A DNA stretch of 64,000 nt, taken from Triticum aestivum (Eukaryota; Streptophyta; Magnoliopsida; Poales; Poaceae). Where the stretch lies: assembly GCF_018294505.1 (NCBI RefSeq), contig NC_057797.1:126857116-126921115 (forward strand), in the 5' to 3' direction. A program made the position numbers and the translations under genes. The notes under the pieces are model-generated. The model was not told the DNA's origin. It worked only from the letters and a program-made list of their open reading frames with translations, and searched no databases. Positions 34,201-45,137 of the stretch are shown piece after piece. Numbering within the stretch: the stretch's first letter is position 1; every line of letters starts with the position of its first letter.

Positions 34201-34452
34201 GCCTGCTTCTATGCGGTCCCACATTACGCCTATTAGAAGCTCAAGATGCCCCGTCCATGTGGCGTCATTACAATCAATGGAAACATGGAGCGCTCCTTCC
34301 GTACTGAGGAGCATACATCGGCCGTTGCGGCCGAAGTACAAAGCGGCCCTGTCAAGCCGCAGAGCCCCTTGGCTATTAGGCCATCAGACTTCCCCACGCA
34401 GGACCGGTCAATTCTACATACTGACAGTCCGGTAACTTCAGGGCTAGATTAG
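31216..34452 (+). pseudogene. gag-protease polyprotein of element B, broken
   Basis: The ATG at 31216 opens the same N-terminal domain as in C and E (LPGQIFVFGGFAL). The retrotransposon gag core is at about 32870-33310, including AVWIEDFLLHIHMARGDD and ARQLWTRFL. A zinc-knuckle-like CQIHGTPDKP-H-C pattern follows near 33550, and an aspartic-protease-like MDGSSSLN at about 33951. The frame is stopped at 31312, 32008, about 32485 and 33858, and is shifted between about 33440 and 33740. At the position where C and E carry a shared TGA, B has CGA. No reverse transcriptase, RNase H or integrase follows. The product would build particles and mature them but could not copy itself. Confidence 0.8.
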
Positions 34453-35161
34453 CAGCCTAGCCTCCGTCGACCGCCACGCACATCAGCAGAATTCGTACCG
34501 CGCGTGTACAATTATGCACTCAAAATACCTTGGGCATCGACGGAGGCAATATATGGACAAGCCTATACAAATGTTCGACCTTATATACGGCCTTGCCCTT
34601 TCTTTAATCATCCTTTCCTTTTTACCACAGGTGAATCAAAACCTACTCATTCTTCGGACCCACGAGGACTGTTTCTGAGCCTGGTTCCGTATACATGGCC
34701 GAAGACCATTCCTTTAAAGAAATCTTTCTTATTTGGGTGAAAAGCGGCGCAGACGTGCGATAGGAAGACCACAACTTAGCTCAAGAACCTGTATAGAGAT
34801 TTTCCCTTAGCCCTAGACCCCCGACATGTAAAATGGCCTTGGTGATTATGGTACCTTCTGTAACATTATGTTTTGACGTGTCCATCGGATTTCAGTGCAC
34901 CAAAATTCTTATTCAATAACATTTTTATTCCATGTGGTAAGTGGTCCCACGTACACACCTCGACATAAAATTGCCGGGGGCTCTATAAGGCAACATATGT
35001 GTTGCCAAACAAAAGTCCGAACAGCTTTACAACACAATTAGGCGTCCCGAGCTCGGCATTATATGCATCGGCTCCGAATCATGTCTTAGGTCAATAGTTG
35101 GGTTGCCCGGCTCCTGTGATTGCTACCTTATGTTCTGTATGATAGGCTAGGCTAGTAAAGG
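34453..35161 (+). other. Spacer of element B
   Basis: This is the non-coding spacer between the protease end and the antisense unit. It resumes at 44267 beyond element C. Parts match the spacers of C and E, for example TCCGAATCATGTCTT near 35072. Confidence 0.65.
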
Positions 35162-35166
35162 GAGAA
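35162..35166. repeat. Left TSD GAGAA of element C
   Basis: GAGAA at 35162-35166 recurs at 44262-44266. The element E spacer has the uninterrupted homologous sequence AGGAGAACTACTG near 60596. Confidence 0.9.
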
Positions 35167-35637
35167 TGTCGGTGTCAAAACCTGCGGATCTCGGGTAGGG
35201 GGTCCCGAACTGTGCGTCTAAGGCGGATGGTAACAAGAGGCAGGGGACACAATGTTTACCCAGGTTCGGGCCCTCTTGATGGAGGTAATACCCTATGTCC
35301 TGCTTGATTGTTCTTGATGATATGAGTATTACAAGAGTTGATCTACCACGAGATCGTAGAGGCTAAACCCTAGAAGCTAGCCTATGGTATGATTGTATGT
35401 TGTCCTACGGACTAAACCCTCCGGTTTATATAGACACCGGAGGGGGCTAGGGTTACATAGAGTCGGTTACAAGGGCGGAGATCTACATATCCGTATTGCC
35501 TAGCTTGCCTTCCAAGCCAAGGAGAGTCCCATCCGGACACGGGACGAAGTCTTCAATCTCGTATCTTCATAGTCCAACAGTCCGGCCAAAGGATATAGTC
35601 CGGCTGTCCAGAGACCCCCTAATCCAGGACTCCCTCA
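35167..35637 (-). repeat. 3' LTR of element C
   Basis: On plus it begins TGTCGGTGTCAAAACC and ends GGACTCCCTCA. It pairs with 43791-44261 without indels. Confidence 0.95.
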
Positions 35638-36072
35638 GTAGCCCCTGAACCAGGCTTCAATGACGATGAGTCCGGCGTGCAGTTTTGTCTTCGGCATTGC
35701 AAGGGGGGTTCCTCCTCCGAATACTCCATGGAATATTTTGAACACAAGGATAGTGTCCGGCTCTGAAAACAAGTTCCACACACCACCGTAGAGAGAATAA
35801 TATTTCCACAAATCTAATCCGCTGACACGTTTTGACAGCACGACATCATGTCATGGCCCGGTCATTATTCGAACCGTTTTTCTCAACCAGCACCGCACAT
35901 ATCGCGAGGCGGTTTTCTTGACACGTCTTGTCAAAGCAGAGATCGTGTCCCCCTTATTACGGGATTCTCATCAATACGGACGTGCGCAACCCAACCGCGC
36001 GATCAATTATGATGCTTGGGGAATAAGCGATTTTACCAGGTAAGTGGGGAGGCGCATCGCCTCTTCCGCCCC

Positions 36073-36078
36073 TATAAA
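36073..36078 (+). promoter_or_regulatory. TATA box of the antisense gene in element C
   Basis: CCCCTATAAAGGG lies 115-120 bp before the ATG at 36193, with a C/T-rich leader between. It is inside the element and not in the LTR, so the antisense unit seems to have its own promoter. Confidence 0.6.
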
Positions 36079-36192
36079 GGGACACAGATTCACCCTTTTT
36101 TACCCACGCCTTCTTCCTCATTGCTTACCCATTCTTACACACTCGAGCTCCAGCGCCCAAGTTCGCGTCTTTCTTCTCAAACCACTCCAAGC

Positions 36193-39100
36193 ATGTCCGG
36201 AGCGGGAGGCAAGTGGATGGTCTCCGCCATCACGGAAGAGAACATCACAAAGTTACAGGAAGCCGGATATCTGGCTGCAGATATCGCGCATCGGCTGCCA
36301 GATGCAGGGCAGCTCATCCCTACGCCCGAACCCCATGAGAGGGTAGTTTTTCTTACCCACTTCGTTCGTGGACTGGGATTTCCCCTCCACCCGTTTGTCC
36401 GCGGGCTCATGTTCTACTACGGGCTGGATTTTCATGATCTGGCCCCCAATTTCATCCTCAACATCTCGGCGTTTATCGTCGTGTGCGAGGCCTTCCTCCG
36501 CATCAGGCCTCACTTCGTCCTGTGGCTGAAGACCTTCAATGTTAAACCGAAGGTGGTGGTCGGCCAGCAAGCAGAGTGCGGAGGCGCCATGGTGGGCAAA
36601 ATGCCTAACGCCACTTGGCTCGTAGGCTCCTATGTGGAGACCATAAAGGGGTGGCAATCGGGGTGGTTCTACATCACCGAGCCGCGCGACACCAACTGGG
36701 TGCCGGCCCCCAAATTTTGATCCGGAATCCCCACGCAGCTCACTTCCTGGAAAGAGAAGGGCCTGTCCTGGGGTTCTTCGATAGAGCTGACCAAACTCCA
36801 GAGCTGCATGAGGAACATGATGAGCAAGAAAATCAAGCTCGCCAATGTGGTCCAAGTCATGCTCTTCCGCCGGATTCTCCCGTGTCAACAACGGGCATTC
36901 AATTTGTGGGAGTTCGACCCGGCCCAGCACCAGACGTTGCGAGAGCTCTACGACATGACACACAAGGACGTCTGGAGGGTGCTGTTCAAGGGCGCCGAGG
37001 TACCTCCTTCCCTCACCGAGGATCGTGGACTCAGCGCAAAGTGCCATGCCAATCCGGTAAGTTTTTATATCTCACAGGGTATTTATTTTCCCCCGTTAAA
37101 TGATGTGCGGGATCTAAGCTCCCATGCCATTAACATGACAGGATAAAGACAGCGGAGCAGCTCAATTGCCCAGCCCCCCTGCCGGAAGATCCCGTGAATG
37201 CTCTCTTAACGGAGATGCTGGCTCCGGCACCTTACGAGGTGCCGGCGAAGAAGACCAAGAAGAAGGCCATGGGGACCCGAAAGGGTCTCCGGCGCAAGGT
37301 TGTATCGGACTCATCGTCCGACGACTCCGACGCGCACTCCTCCCACGAAAACGAGGAGGAGGAGGAAAGTTCTCTCCCCCCAGCCGGGGGAGACAAGAAA
37401 AGGAAGGCCGACCCAACCGGGGAGGCCGAAGGGTCCAAGAAGGGAAGGACCCTCCCTCCGGACTGCTCCACGACAGCCGCCTACAGCGGCGAGGAGTGGC
37501 TACCCAGGGTCAAGCCCCTAGAGAAGTCGTAAGTATCCGAACACCATAGTAATTCATGGTATGTTTTATTGCACTGCTTCTTCACATGCCGAACATGATT
37601 ATGCAGTCTGTCCCGAGCTCATCTCGACGTATCCTCGTCGAGTGGTTCATTGGACTCATAGGATATGAACAGTGGTTCTCTTTCGACCGCCCCCACCCCT
37701 CGCCCTATGGACAACGTCGAGGTGTTGTCTCGAAAGGCACTGATCCGAGGGGAGGTGGTCCTAGGGGCGCCTCGAGGCGACCTCCCAGCCCCTGGGTACA
37801 AAGGGAGCAAAACTCCCACGGTCTTCGAGTTCGGCCCCCAGCCGAACACTATGCAGGAACCTTCGATGGTTCCAGACTCCGGCAGGCGATCCCCCGTTAA
37901 GGGGGCCAGCCTCCTGTGCTGATGTCCTCTGTCCATCCAGAGGCATCGGACAACTTGCTGGAAGTGCTTCGCAGCGCTTCCATCAACGAAGAGCACCACA
38001 CTATCATGAGTGTGGTGATCGAGAAAGTTCAGTCCGCCAAAAACGGACTGACCGAAGCTTGCGCTAGCCTTCTAACAGGCTTTGAGGTAAGCAATCAAAA
38101 TATAGGAAAATATTACCGCATAGATAGTAGCCCCTGATGCTCTGTTTGGCATTCAAGAAGAAAGGCCGAATAGAGGATCACATGATGACTCAGGAGTCTA
38201 ATCAGAATATGTCTATGTGTATGTGCAGGCTTCACTACTGGCCGCTGCCGCACGTACTGCAGAGGTCTCTGCACTGAAGCAAGACCTAGAGCGGTCCAAG
38301 AACGAGCTCGACCTTACCAAGAGGTAGCTCGAGGAGAGCAAAGGTAAGCAATACCTTGTCTACGCTTTGAAAAGAAGTTCGGTTGTAAAATAATAGGATC
38401 ATCATGAATTTTCCAGGGGCCATGACCGAAGTGGCGACCCTGAAGAAGGCGCTGTCCGAGGCCGAAGACAAAGCGACCAAGGAGCGCATCAAGCGAGAGA
38501 AGCAAGAAGCCCGAGTGGGCGAGGTGCAACAAGAGCTCGAGGCTCTCGCCAAAAAACACGAGTCCTTGGAGCTTGACTCTAAGACGTGAGAGTCCGAGCT
38601 CGCGCAGGTGCTTGAAAGCGCCCGGAGCACTAAGGCTGAAGCCCACAAGGCCCTCTAGGAGATTGATGCGGTGAAGAAGATAGCAGAGGGTAAGGCATTC
38701 ATTATGCAAAGCAAGCATGTGAAGGAAACTTTCATTTTTCTTACCCGAGTTCGAAGCTCTCCAGGAGCGTTCGCGGATCTTCCCCGCAGTGTACTGGATG
38801 CCGCGGAGTTTTACCGAGCTGAGGAGGGGAGGTCGACGGAAACGTTGTTCTGGTCTCAATATACTCGGACCGAACACCCAATGCCCTTGAGTGACCAGCT
38901 GAAGCAACTGGTCGAGCTTCACAAGGCGGCCGAACAGGCCATGAGGGGCCTTATAGTCCGGATGTGGCCTGGCGAGCCCCTGTCCGGCAGCTACTTCGGT
39001 CTGGCGAGGCGACTTCTGGATGCCTGCCCATGGCTTGAAGTCATAAAGCGGTCCATCTTCATCGAGGGTGCGCGCAGGGCTTTTGCCCGGGCGAAGGTGC

Positions 39101-39247
39101 ACTAGGTGAAGCTGGACGCCATGAAGCTGGTGAAGGAGGGGCCGCCGGAGGGCAAGGAGCTTCGCTGCCCCGAGATGTATTATGAGTATCCTGAAGGGTT
39201 CCCGCCTTATGGCGGATGAATGTGCCAGGGATGTAATTTTTGAATGA
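36193..39247 (+). pseudogene. Antisense multi-exon gene of element C (Transposase_28-like domain)
   Basis: The gene is opposite to gag. Exon 1 starts at ATG 36193 and carries the domain known as putative gypsy-type transposon protein (PF04195), recognisable from RGLGFPLHPFVRGLMFYYGL and ILNISAFIVVCEAFL. Donor sites at 37057, 37529, 38087, 38344 and 38690 and acceptors ending at 37606, 38228 and 38416 define further exons; exon 4 is 115 nt and exon 5 is 273 nt. They encode a lysine/acid-rich part (exon 2), a proline/serine-rich linker (exon 3), coiled coils (exons 4-5) and a C-terminal domain with WPGEPLSGSYFGLARRLLD, ending at 39247. Stops at 36718, about 38324, 38587, 38656 and 39103, and an indel near 37142, disable this copy. 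The function is unknown; the domain name does not prove a transposase. Confidence 0.7.
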
Positions 39248-40450
39248 ACATGTTCATGTGATCTTGTAATGTGAAACAAGTTCATCTGCGCTATGCAACA
39301 CTTTTTTTTAATTTAAAATATTACCTTCTGTGCGGCCGTTTATAAAATCTGAGATTTGGCCAGTCGTCGGCTTCTGCCCCCATGTAACTAGTACTGGGGT
39401 GTTCGGGATAAACCTGAGCACTCTTTACCCCAATTTTGGGTCCATCAACGGAGGTGTTCAGCACAACGAACCAGGCAACCGGACTATAAGGCTTTATCAC
39501 TCTCACTTAGCCATAGAAGTCTACAATTTTAAATCTTGGCGAAGCCCCTAGTATCCAAAAGGCCGAATTTGGGGTGCTATACATGCCTAAGCTGGGCAAG
39601 GCCAACTCCTCGCCCGAAGCGGAAAAAGTCTTTAAGGACTTGAGACCTCTCGAACAGCGACCAGTCTCTCGCCTTATCATGACAGTCAGTTTCGGCTTTC
39701 TCTACTAACGTGCTCGTCCGGAAGAACCGGGACACAATCGCAGTAGTTCTCCCACTACTACCTTAGCCAATATAGCGGAATGTAAGGTACCAAAGCATGG
39801 GAGCCAGGCAAACCCAAACATTGACCCAAGACATGATTCGGAGCCGATGCATATAGTGCTATAAGTTCGGGGTGCCGCACTGTTGAAAGTATTCGGACGT
39901 CTCGCGCTGTATTATGGGTAAACGAAAGCCCGTGGCGTACTGATCATACCCGAATGTACGGGTGCGAATTGTCGTAAATAGACATATAAGAAAAAAGGGT
40001 AAATAATGCAATAATAGACTAATGCTATGCATTGTTATTTAAATAATACGTTGAAGCATACTGGTACAAGTAGTGCAATAAGCAGAAACTAGGACTATTC
40101 GAAATGTCCTATCCAAGGGCAAGCTGCATATGGATAGTAGAAAGCAGGTATATCAATTATTATTAGAGACCACCTGGGGGTTCCCGTGTACATCTTAGCT
40201 TCTTGCCGCCTTGGTTGTTCCTTCCCGTAATGTGTCCGGCGATCGTACTGCCGGAAAGGGCTTCCAGAGAGTTAGGCCCTGAAAGAGAAAAGAAATGATA
40301 AATGTATATAGCCCCTAGGGCGGTTGAGCCGCATTGTGGGACGTGCCTTGATCGTGCCCTCGCCTATGTCGATGGTATTTTTAGTGCGTAATTATGTACG
40401 TGCGGCACAGATTTTGTTGCTTGACTGGGACTGGGACGGGGGCCGAATTG
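39248..40450. other. Spacer of element C
   Basis: The spacer separates the convergent 3' ends of the antisense gene and gag-protease. It carries no gene. It aligns with 59883-61109 in E. Confidence 0.6.
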
Positions 40451-43400
40451 CTAGGCGAGCTCTGAACGTGCCAGACGATCCTGTTGCAGTTTACTCCGGA
40501 CTCGCTTGAAGGTGTCTGGGGGCTGTAATGCTGAACTAGTGGTTTGCCTTAAAAGGCTGCTTTGTGCTTCTGCTGCGAGGGCCACAGTGTGCTCTTTCGT
40601 GCGGAGCGAGCGTTCTGTGTTTCCATTTACTGTTATGACCCCCCTAGGTCCTGGCATCTTGAGCTTGAGGTATGCGTAATGCGGTACTGCATTAAATTTG
40701 GCAAATGCTATTTGTCCGAGCAGTGCGTGATAGCCACTGCAAAACGAGATGATATCGAAGATTAACTCCTCGCTTCAGAAGTTGTCCGGTGATCCGAAGA
40801 CCACTTCCAGTGTGATTGAGCCCGTGCAATGGCCTCTACACCTGGGATGATGCCCTTAAAGGTGGTTTTGGTGGGTTTGATCCTCGAGGGATTGATACCC
40901 ATTTTTCGCATTGTACCCTGATAGAGCAAGTTCAGGCTGCTGCCGCCATCCATAAGGACTCGAGTGAGGTGAAATCCGTCGATGATGGGGTCTAGGACCA
41001 GTGCGACGGATCCGCCATGACGGATACTAGTGGGGTGGTCCCTGCGATCAAAGGTGATCGGACAAGCGGACCATGGGTTGAACTTTGGGGTGACGGGCTC
41101 CATCGCATAGACGTCCCTTACTGCACGCTTCCGCTCCCTCTTGGAATGTGGGTTGCGTATATCATGTTCACTGTCTTCACTTGTGGGGGGAACCCCTTCT
41201 GTCCTCCCATGTTCGGCGGCCGAGGCTCCTCCTCATCATCACTATGCAGCCCCTTGTCCTTGTTTTTGGCATTTAACTTGCCGGCCTGCTTGAACACCCA
41301 GGATTCTCTGTTGGTGTGATTGGCTGGCTTGTCGGGGGTGCCGTGGATTTGACACGAGCGATCCAGTATGTGATCCAAACTGGACGGAGCCGGAGTACTT
41401 TTAAATGGCTTTTTCCGCTGACCGGATCTAGAGCCTCTGAATCTAGCATTGACTGCCGTATCATCATTGTTATCGCCGTTGTTGCGGCGCTTTGGTCTGT
41501 TACGATGTGGTCTGCCGTTGGCATCTTTGGTATCCGAAGTGCCCGGATTCCTTGATGTCTTGTTGCTGTGAGCCAGCCAGCTATCCTCGCCCGTGCAATG
41601 CGGGTCATGAGTGTCGTGAGGGCTGCCATAGACCTCGACTTCTCCTGGCCGAGGTGGATGGCAAGCCACTCCTGGCCGCTAGGGCCTCTGCATCCAGACA
41701 GTCGACAATTTGGTTTTTCTTGGTCAGGAACCGTGTCCACAATTGCCTGGCCGATTCCCCTGGTTGTTGAGTTATATGGCTCAAGTCATCAGCATTCAGT
41801 GGTCGCACATAAGTGCCCTGGAAGTTGTCAATGAATGCATCTTCCAAATCCTCCCAACTGCCGACGGAGTCTGCTGGCAAGCTATTCAGCCAATGCCGAG
41901 CTGGTCCTTTGAGTTTGAGTGGGAGGTACTTGATGGCATGTAGATCATTGCCATGAGCCATGTGGATGTGAAGGAGGACATCCTCAATCCATACAGCGGG
42001 ATCTGTTGTACCATCATACGATTCGAAATTTACGGGTTTAAAACCCTCTGGGAATTTGTGATCCATAACTTTATCAGTGAAGCATAGGGGGTGTGCGGCG
42101 CCTCTGTGTCGGGCTATATCATGACACAGTTCATATGAGTCTTGTCTGCTGTATTCGGCCCGGCCGGATTTACCTTTGGTGTATCCAGCGCGACAATCAT
42201 TGTCCCGTGTTGGCGCGCGTGCCCGTGACCCATATATTGACCTTGCAAGTTTTGCCCTGCTGTCCAATACGTCTCACAGGTCCCGTGTGTTGCCCCGAGC
42301 CTTGTTAGTTTTCATTGAGTGGTGGTGGGGTGCATGCTGAACTTCACGCTGAAACGCCTCTCTGGCTCGGCCACGCAGTGGCCGGTTAGACGCATTGTAC
42401 ACTGGTGATGGAGGTTTCAACGCTTCCTTCTCGAGGTGAGGTAGCAACCTGCGTTTTGGGTAACTCTTGGAGGGGCGCTCGAGTTCGTATTCCTCGTCCG
42501 CAAGGACTTCGGTCCATCCGTCTGCTAGCAAGTCTTGATCAGCTTGAAGTTGTTGTTGCTTTTTCTTCAGGCTATTTGCTGTGGCCATAAGTCGGCGCTT
42601 GAAGTGCTCCTGCTCGACGGGATCCTCAGGTATGATAAATTCTTCATCGCCGAGGCTCACCTCGTCTTCGGAGAGGGGCATGTAATTGTCCTCTTCTGGT
42701 TCTCCATTCGCCGCCTGCTCTGGAGGGCTAGCTTGTTCATCTTCCCGCTCTACATCGTGCTGGAGGGGATTGTGGTTGTCTTCGGCACTATCTAGAGTGT
42801 TATTATCTCCTATGCCGGTATCACTACTTTTGCTGTGGCGGTACTTAGAGCGGAGCCACTGACGTCGGCGCTTGGGTTGCTTCTTGGAGGGGTTATCTTC
42901 CGCTGTCTTGTTTCCATTGCCTTCTTTGGGGGTGTCCACCATGTATATATCATATGGTGAGGTGGCGGTCCAGCGCCCTATGGGCGGTGGTTCCTTTTCG
43001 TCTCCTGCATCGTCATCCATACCATCGATGTCTTCGAAGTCGAAGTCGAGCATGTCGGTTAAATCGTCGACAGCGGCTACTAACTGGGTGGTGGGTGGAC
43101 AGCGAATTTCTTCGTCGTCCTCATCCCATTCTAGCCAGACATAGCTCGGCCAAGGTTCTCCTGACAAGGAGAGAGAAATTAATGAATTTAGCACATCGCC
43201 GAAAGGTGAGTGCTGAAAGATATCCGCGGAGGTGAATTCCATGATCGGCGCCCAGTCGGATTCGATGGGCGCGGATGCAGGTGGCTCGGAGTCCGTGGCC
43301 GGAGATGAATCCAATGGTTCGGCGACATGGCTCTCGAGAGGGGTGAAGTCAGTATCCGGCTCTATCGCCACTGAGAGTGCGGCCTCCATGGCGGGGTCTA

Positions 43401-43743
43401 TCCCTTCGCTCTCGGATGGCGCGATTTGCTCCGGATTGACGGCCGAAGTAGTTGCACATGCGATCTCCCGAATACTGTTCGACGGCAGAGATACATCATG
43501 CTCGTCGTGACTGTGTGGCGCACCTAACACGGGCTCGAATCCGTTGAAGATCAAGTCTTCGCGGATGTCGGCAGTGTAATTCAAGTTTCCGAATCTGACC
43601 TGATGGCCAGGGGCGTAGCTCTCGATCTGCTCCAGATGGCCAAGCGAATTGGCCCACAGTGCGAAGCCGCCGAGTATGAAGATTTGTCCGTGGAGAAAAA
43701 CCTCACCCTGGACCGCATCGTTACCGATGATTGAAGGGGCCAT
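40451..43743 (-). pseudogene. gag-protease polyprotein of element C
   Basis: From the ATG at 43743 the first 489 codons are open, giving the best preserved N-terminal part of this family: a short conserved domain (LHGQIFILGGFALWANSLGH), then an acidic and proline-rich region and a KKKQQQLQADQDLL helix. A TGA at 42274-42276 follows. The same frame then continues into the gag core (about 42060-41640: AVWIEDVLLHIHMAHGND, ARQLWTRFL). The frame shifts near 41670 and returns by 41103, where the protease-like MDGGSSLNLLY is found (about 40950). The end is RLARSELA at 40451. No enzymes for replication follow. The shared TGA may separate two proteins or be an inherited defect. Confidence 0.8.
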
Positions 43744-43768
43744 CGAGCCTTATGGTGACGGCATAGTG

Positions 43769-43790
43769 GAACTCTCAATGAAAGCACCAA
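43769..43790 (-). promoter_or_regulatory. Primer-binding site of element C
   Basis: Read on minus, TTGGTGCTTTCATTGAGAGT directly follows the LTR, as in B and E. Confidence 0.65.
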
Positions 43791-44261
43791 TGTCGGTGTC
43801 AAAACCGGCGGATCTCGGGTAGGGGGTCCCAAACTGTGCGTCTAAGGCGGATGGTAACAGGAGGCAGGGGACACGATGTTTACCCAGGTTCGGGCCCTCT
43901 TGATGGAGGTAATACCCTACGTCCTGCTTGATTGTTCTTGATGATATGAGTATTACAAGAGTTGATCTACCACGAGATCGTAGAGGCTAAACCCTAGAAG
44001 CTAGCCTATGGTATGATTGTATGTTGTCCTACGGACTAAACCCTCCGGTTTTTATAGACACCAGAGGGGGCTAGGGTTACATAGAGTCAGTTACAAGGGA
44101 GGAGATCTACATATCCGTATTGCCTAGCTTGCCTTCCATGCCAAGGAGAGTCCCATCCAGACACGGGACGAAGTCTTCAATCTTGTATCTTCATAGTCCA
44201 ACAGTCCGGCCAAAGGATATAGTCCGGCTGTCCGGAGACCCCCTAATCCAGGACTCCCTCA
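43791..44261 (-). repeat. 5' LTR of element C
   Basis: It is next to the primer-binding site (43769-43790, complement of TTGGTGCTTTCATTGAGAG), so it is the 5' LTR on the minus strand. Its TATA box differs by one base from that of the 3' LTR. Confidence 0.95.
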
Positions 44262-44766
44262 GAGAACTACTGTGATTGTGTTTCTGGTTTGTCTGGTTAA
44301 GCACCTCAGTTGAGAAAGCCGAAAACGGACTGTCATGATGCGGCAAGAGCTGGTCAGCCACTCGGTGATTCATTACAATCCTTAGCGATTTTTCCGTATT
44401 ACACGAAGGACCGTTTCCCGGTCACATATGTAACGCATCTGCATCAGGGTAGCCGCATACATACTAGGGGATACCTAATAGACCCATTGTCAAACTCCTA
44501 TAGCTAAGTGAAAGCAATAAAACCGAATAGTCTGATTGCCTGGTTCGCCGCACTAACACCTCCTTCAAGGACCAAGACATTGGGTTAAGTGTAGTATGTG
44601 CAATTCCGAATGCCCCAGTAGCATCTACATGGGGCCTGAAGCCGACGATTGGGAACTCTCAGATATAATAAACGGCTGCACAGGAGGATAAATTTTTTTA
44701 ATCAAGGAATGAACATATTACAAAACATTTAGTTTATAAACAAATCCCAGGACAGTTCGACCACTT
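44262..44766. other. Spacer of element B resumed
   Basis: This continues the spacer left of element C. It matches the E spacer (CTACTGCGATTGTG and the following bases), which confirms the empty-site sequence for C. No gene is seen. Confidence 0.65.
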
Positions 44767-45137
44767 TTATTCGAACACTGCGTCCTTAGAGCATTGGCCC
44801 TCTATAAAGCGAGCACCTTTTAGCACATCCTCAAAATAGCGCTCTGATGTGCGGTGGGCCTTGCTTTTGGGAGGACCCTCAACTGCCACCTTTTTGGCAC
44901 TCATTTTCACCCAATGCATCTTGACACGGGCGAAAGCCATACGCGCTCCTTCCATGCAGGACAACCTCTTGACAGCGTCAATCCGGGGTAGCCCGTCGAC
45001 GAGACGTCGCACGAGGCCGAAGTAGCTGCCTGGAACGGCTTCAGCAGGCCACAACCAGACTATGATGTCCTTCATGGACGCGTTGGACATCTTATGCAGC
45101 TCTGCCCATTGTGCCATCTGGTCATTTAGCAGTAGGG
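44767..45137 (-). pseudogene. Antisense gene of element B, last exon
   Basis: This is the C-terminal exon, with WPAEAVPGSYFGLVRRLVDG and ending DAVFE at 44767. It is open for at least 116 codons and is cut at 45137 by the Angela-like element; its upstream exons resume at 53745 and above. The product is the counterpart of the antisense genes in C and E. Confidence 0.7.

Larger units (their letters stand above)
35167..44261 (-). mobile_element. Complete Gypsy element C, ambisense and non-autonomous
   Basis: The 9,095-bp element has two 471-bp LTRs and TSD GAGAA. On its sense (minus) strand come the 5' LTR, primer-binding site, gag-protease (43743-40451), a spacer, then a region carrying an antisense gene on the plus strand (36193-39247), and the 3' LTR. 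There is no reverse transcriptase or integrase. The two LTRs differ at 13 of 471 positions by my count (about 2.8 percent). Confidence 0.93.

Noticed and set aside
30698..35637. LTRs at 30698 and 35167 as the two ends of one short element
   Set aside because: They are in opposite orientation, and the second has a TSD with 44262-44266, so it belongs to element C.
36253..37047. A 264-codon minus-strand frame
   Set aside because: It is the mirror of the antisense gene exon 1, whose plus-strand frame has the recognisable domain and is shared with B and E.
38314..39285. A 323-codon minus-strand frame
   Set aside because: It spans the exons and introns of the plus-strand antisense gene and has no family pattern of its own.
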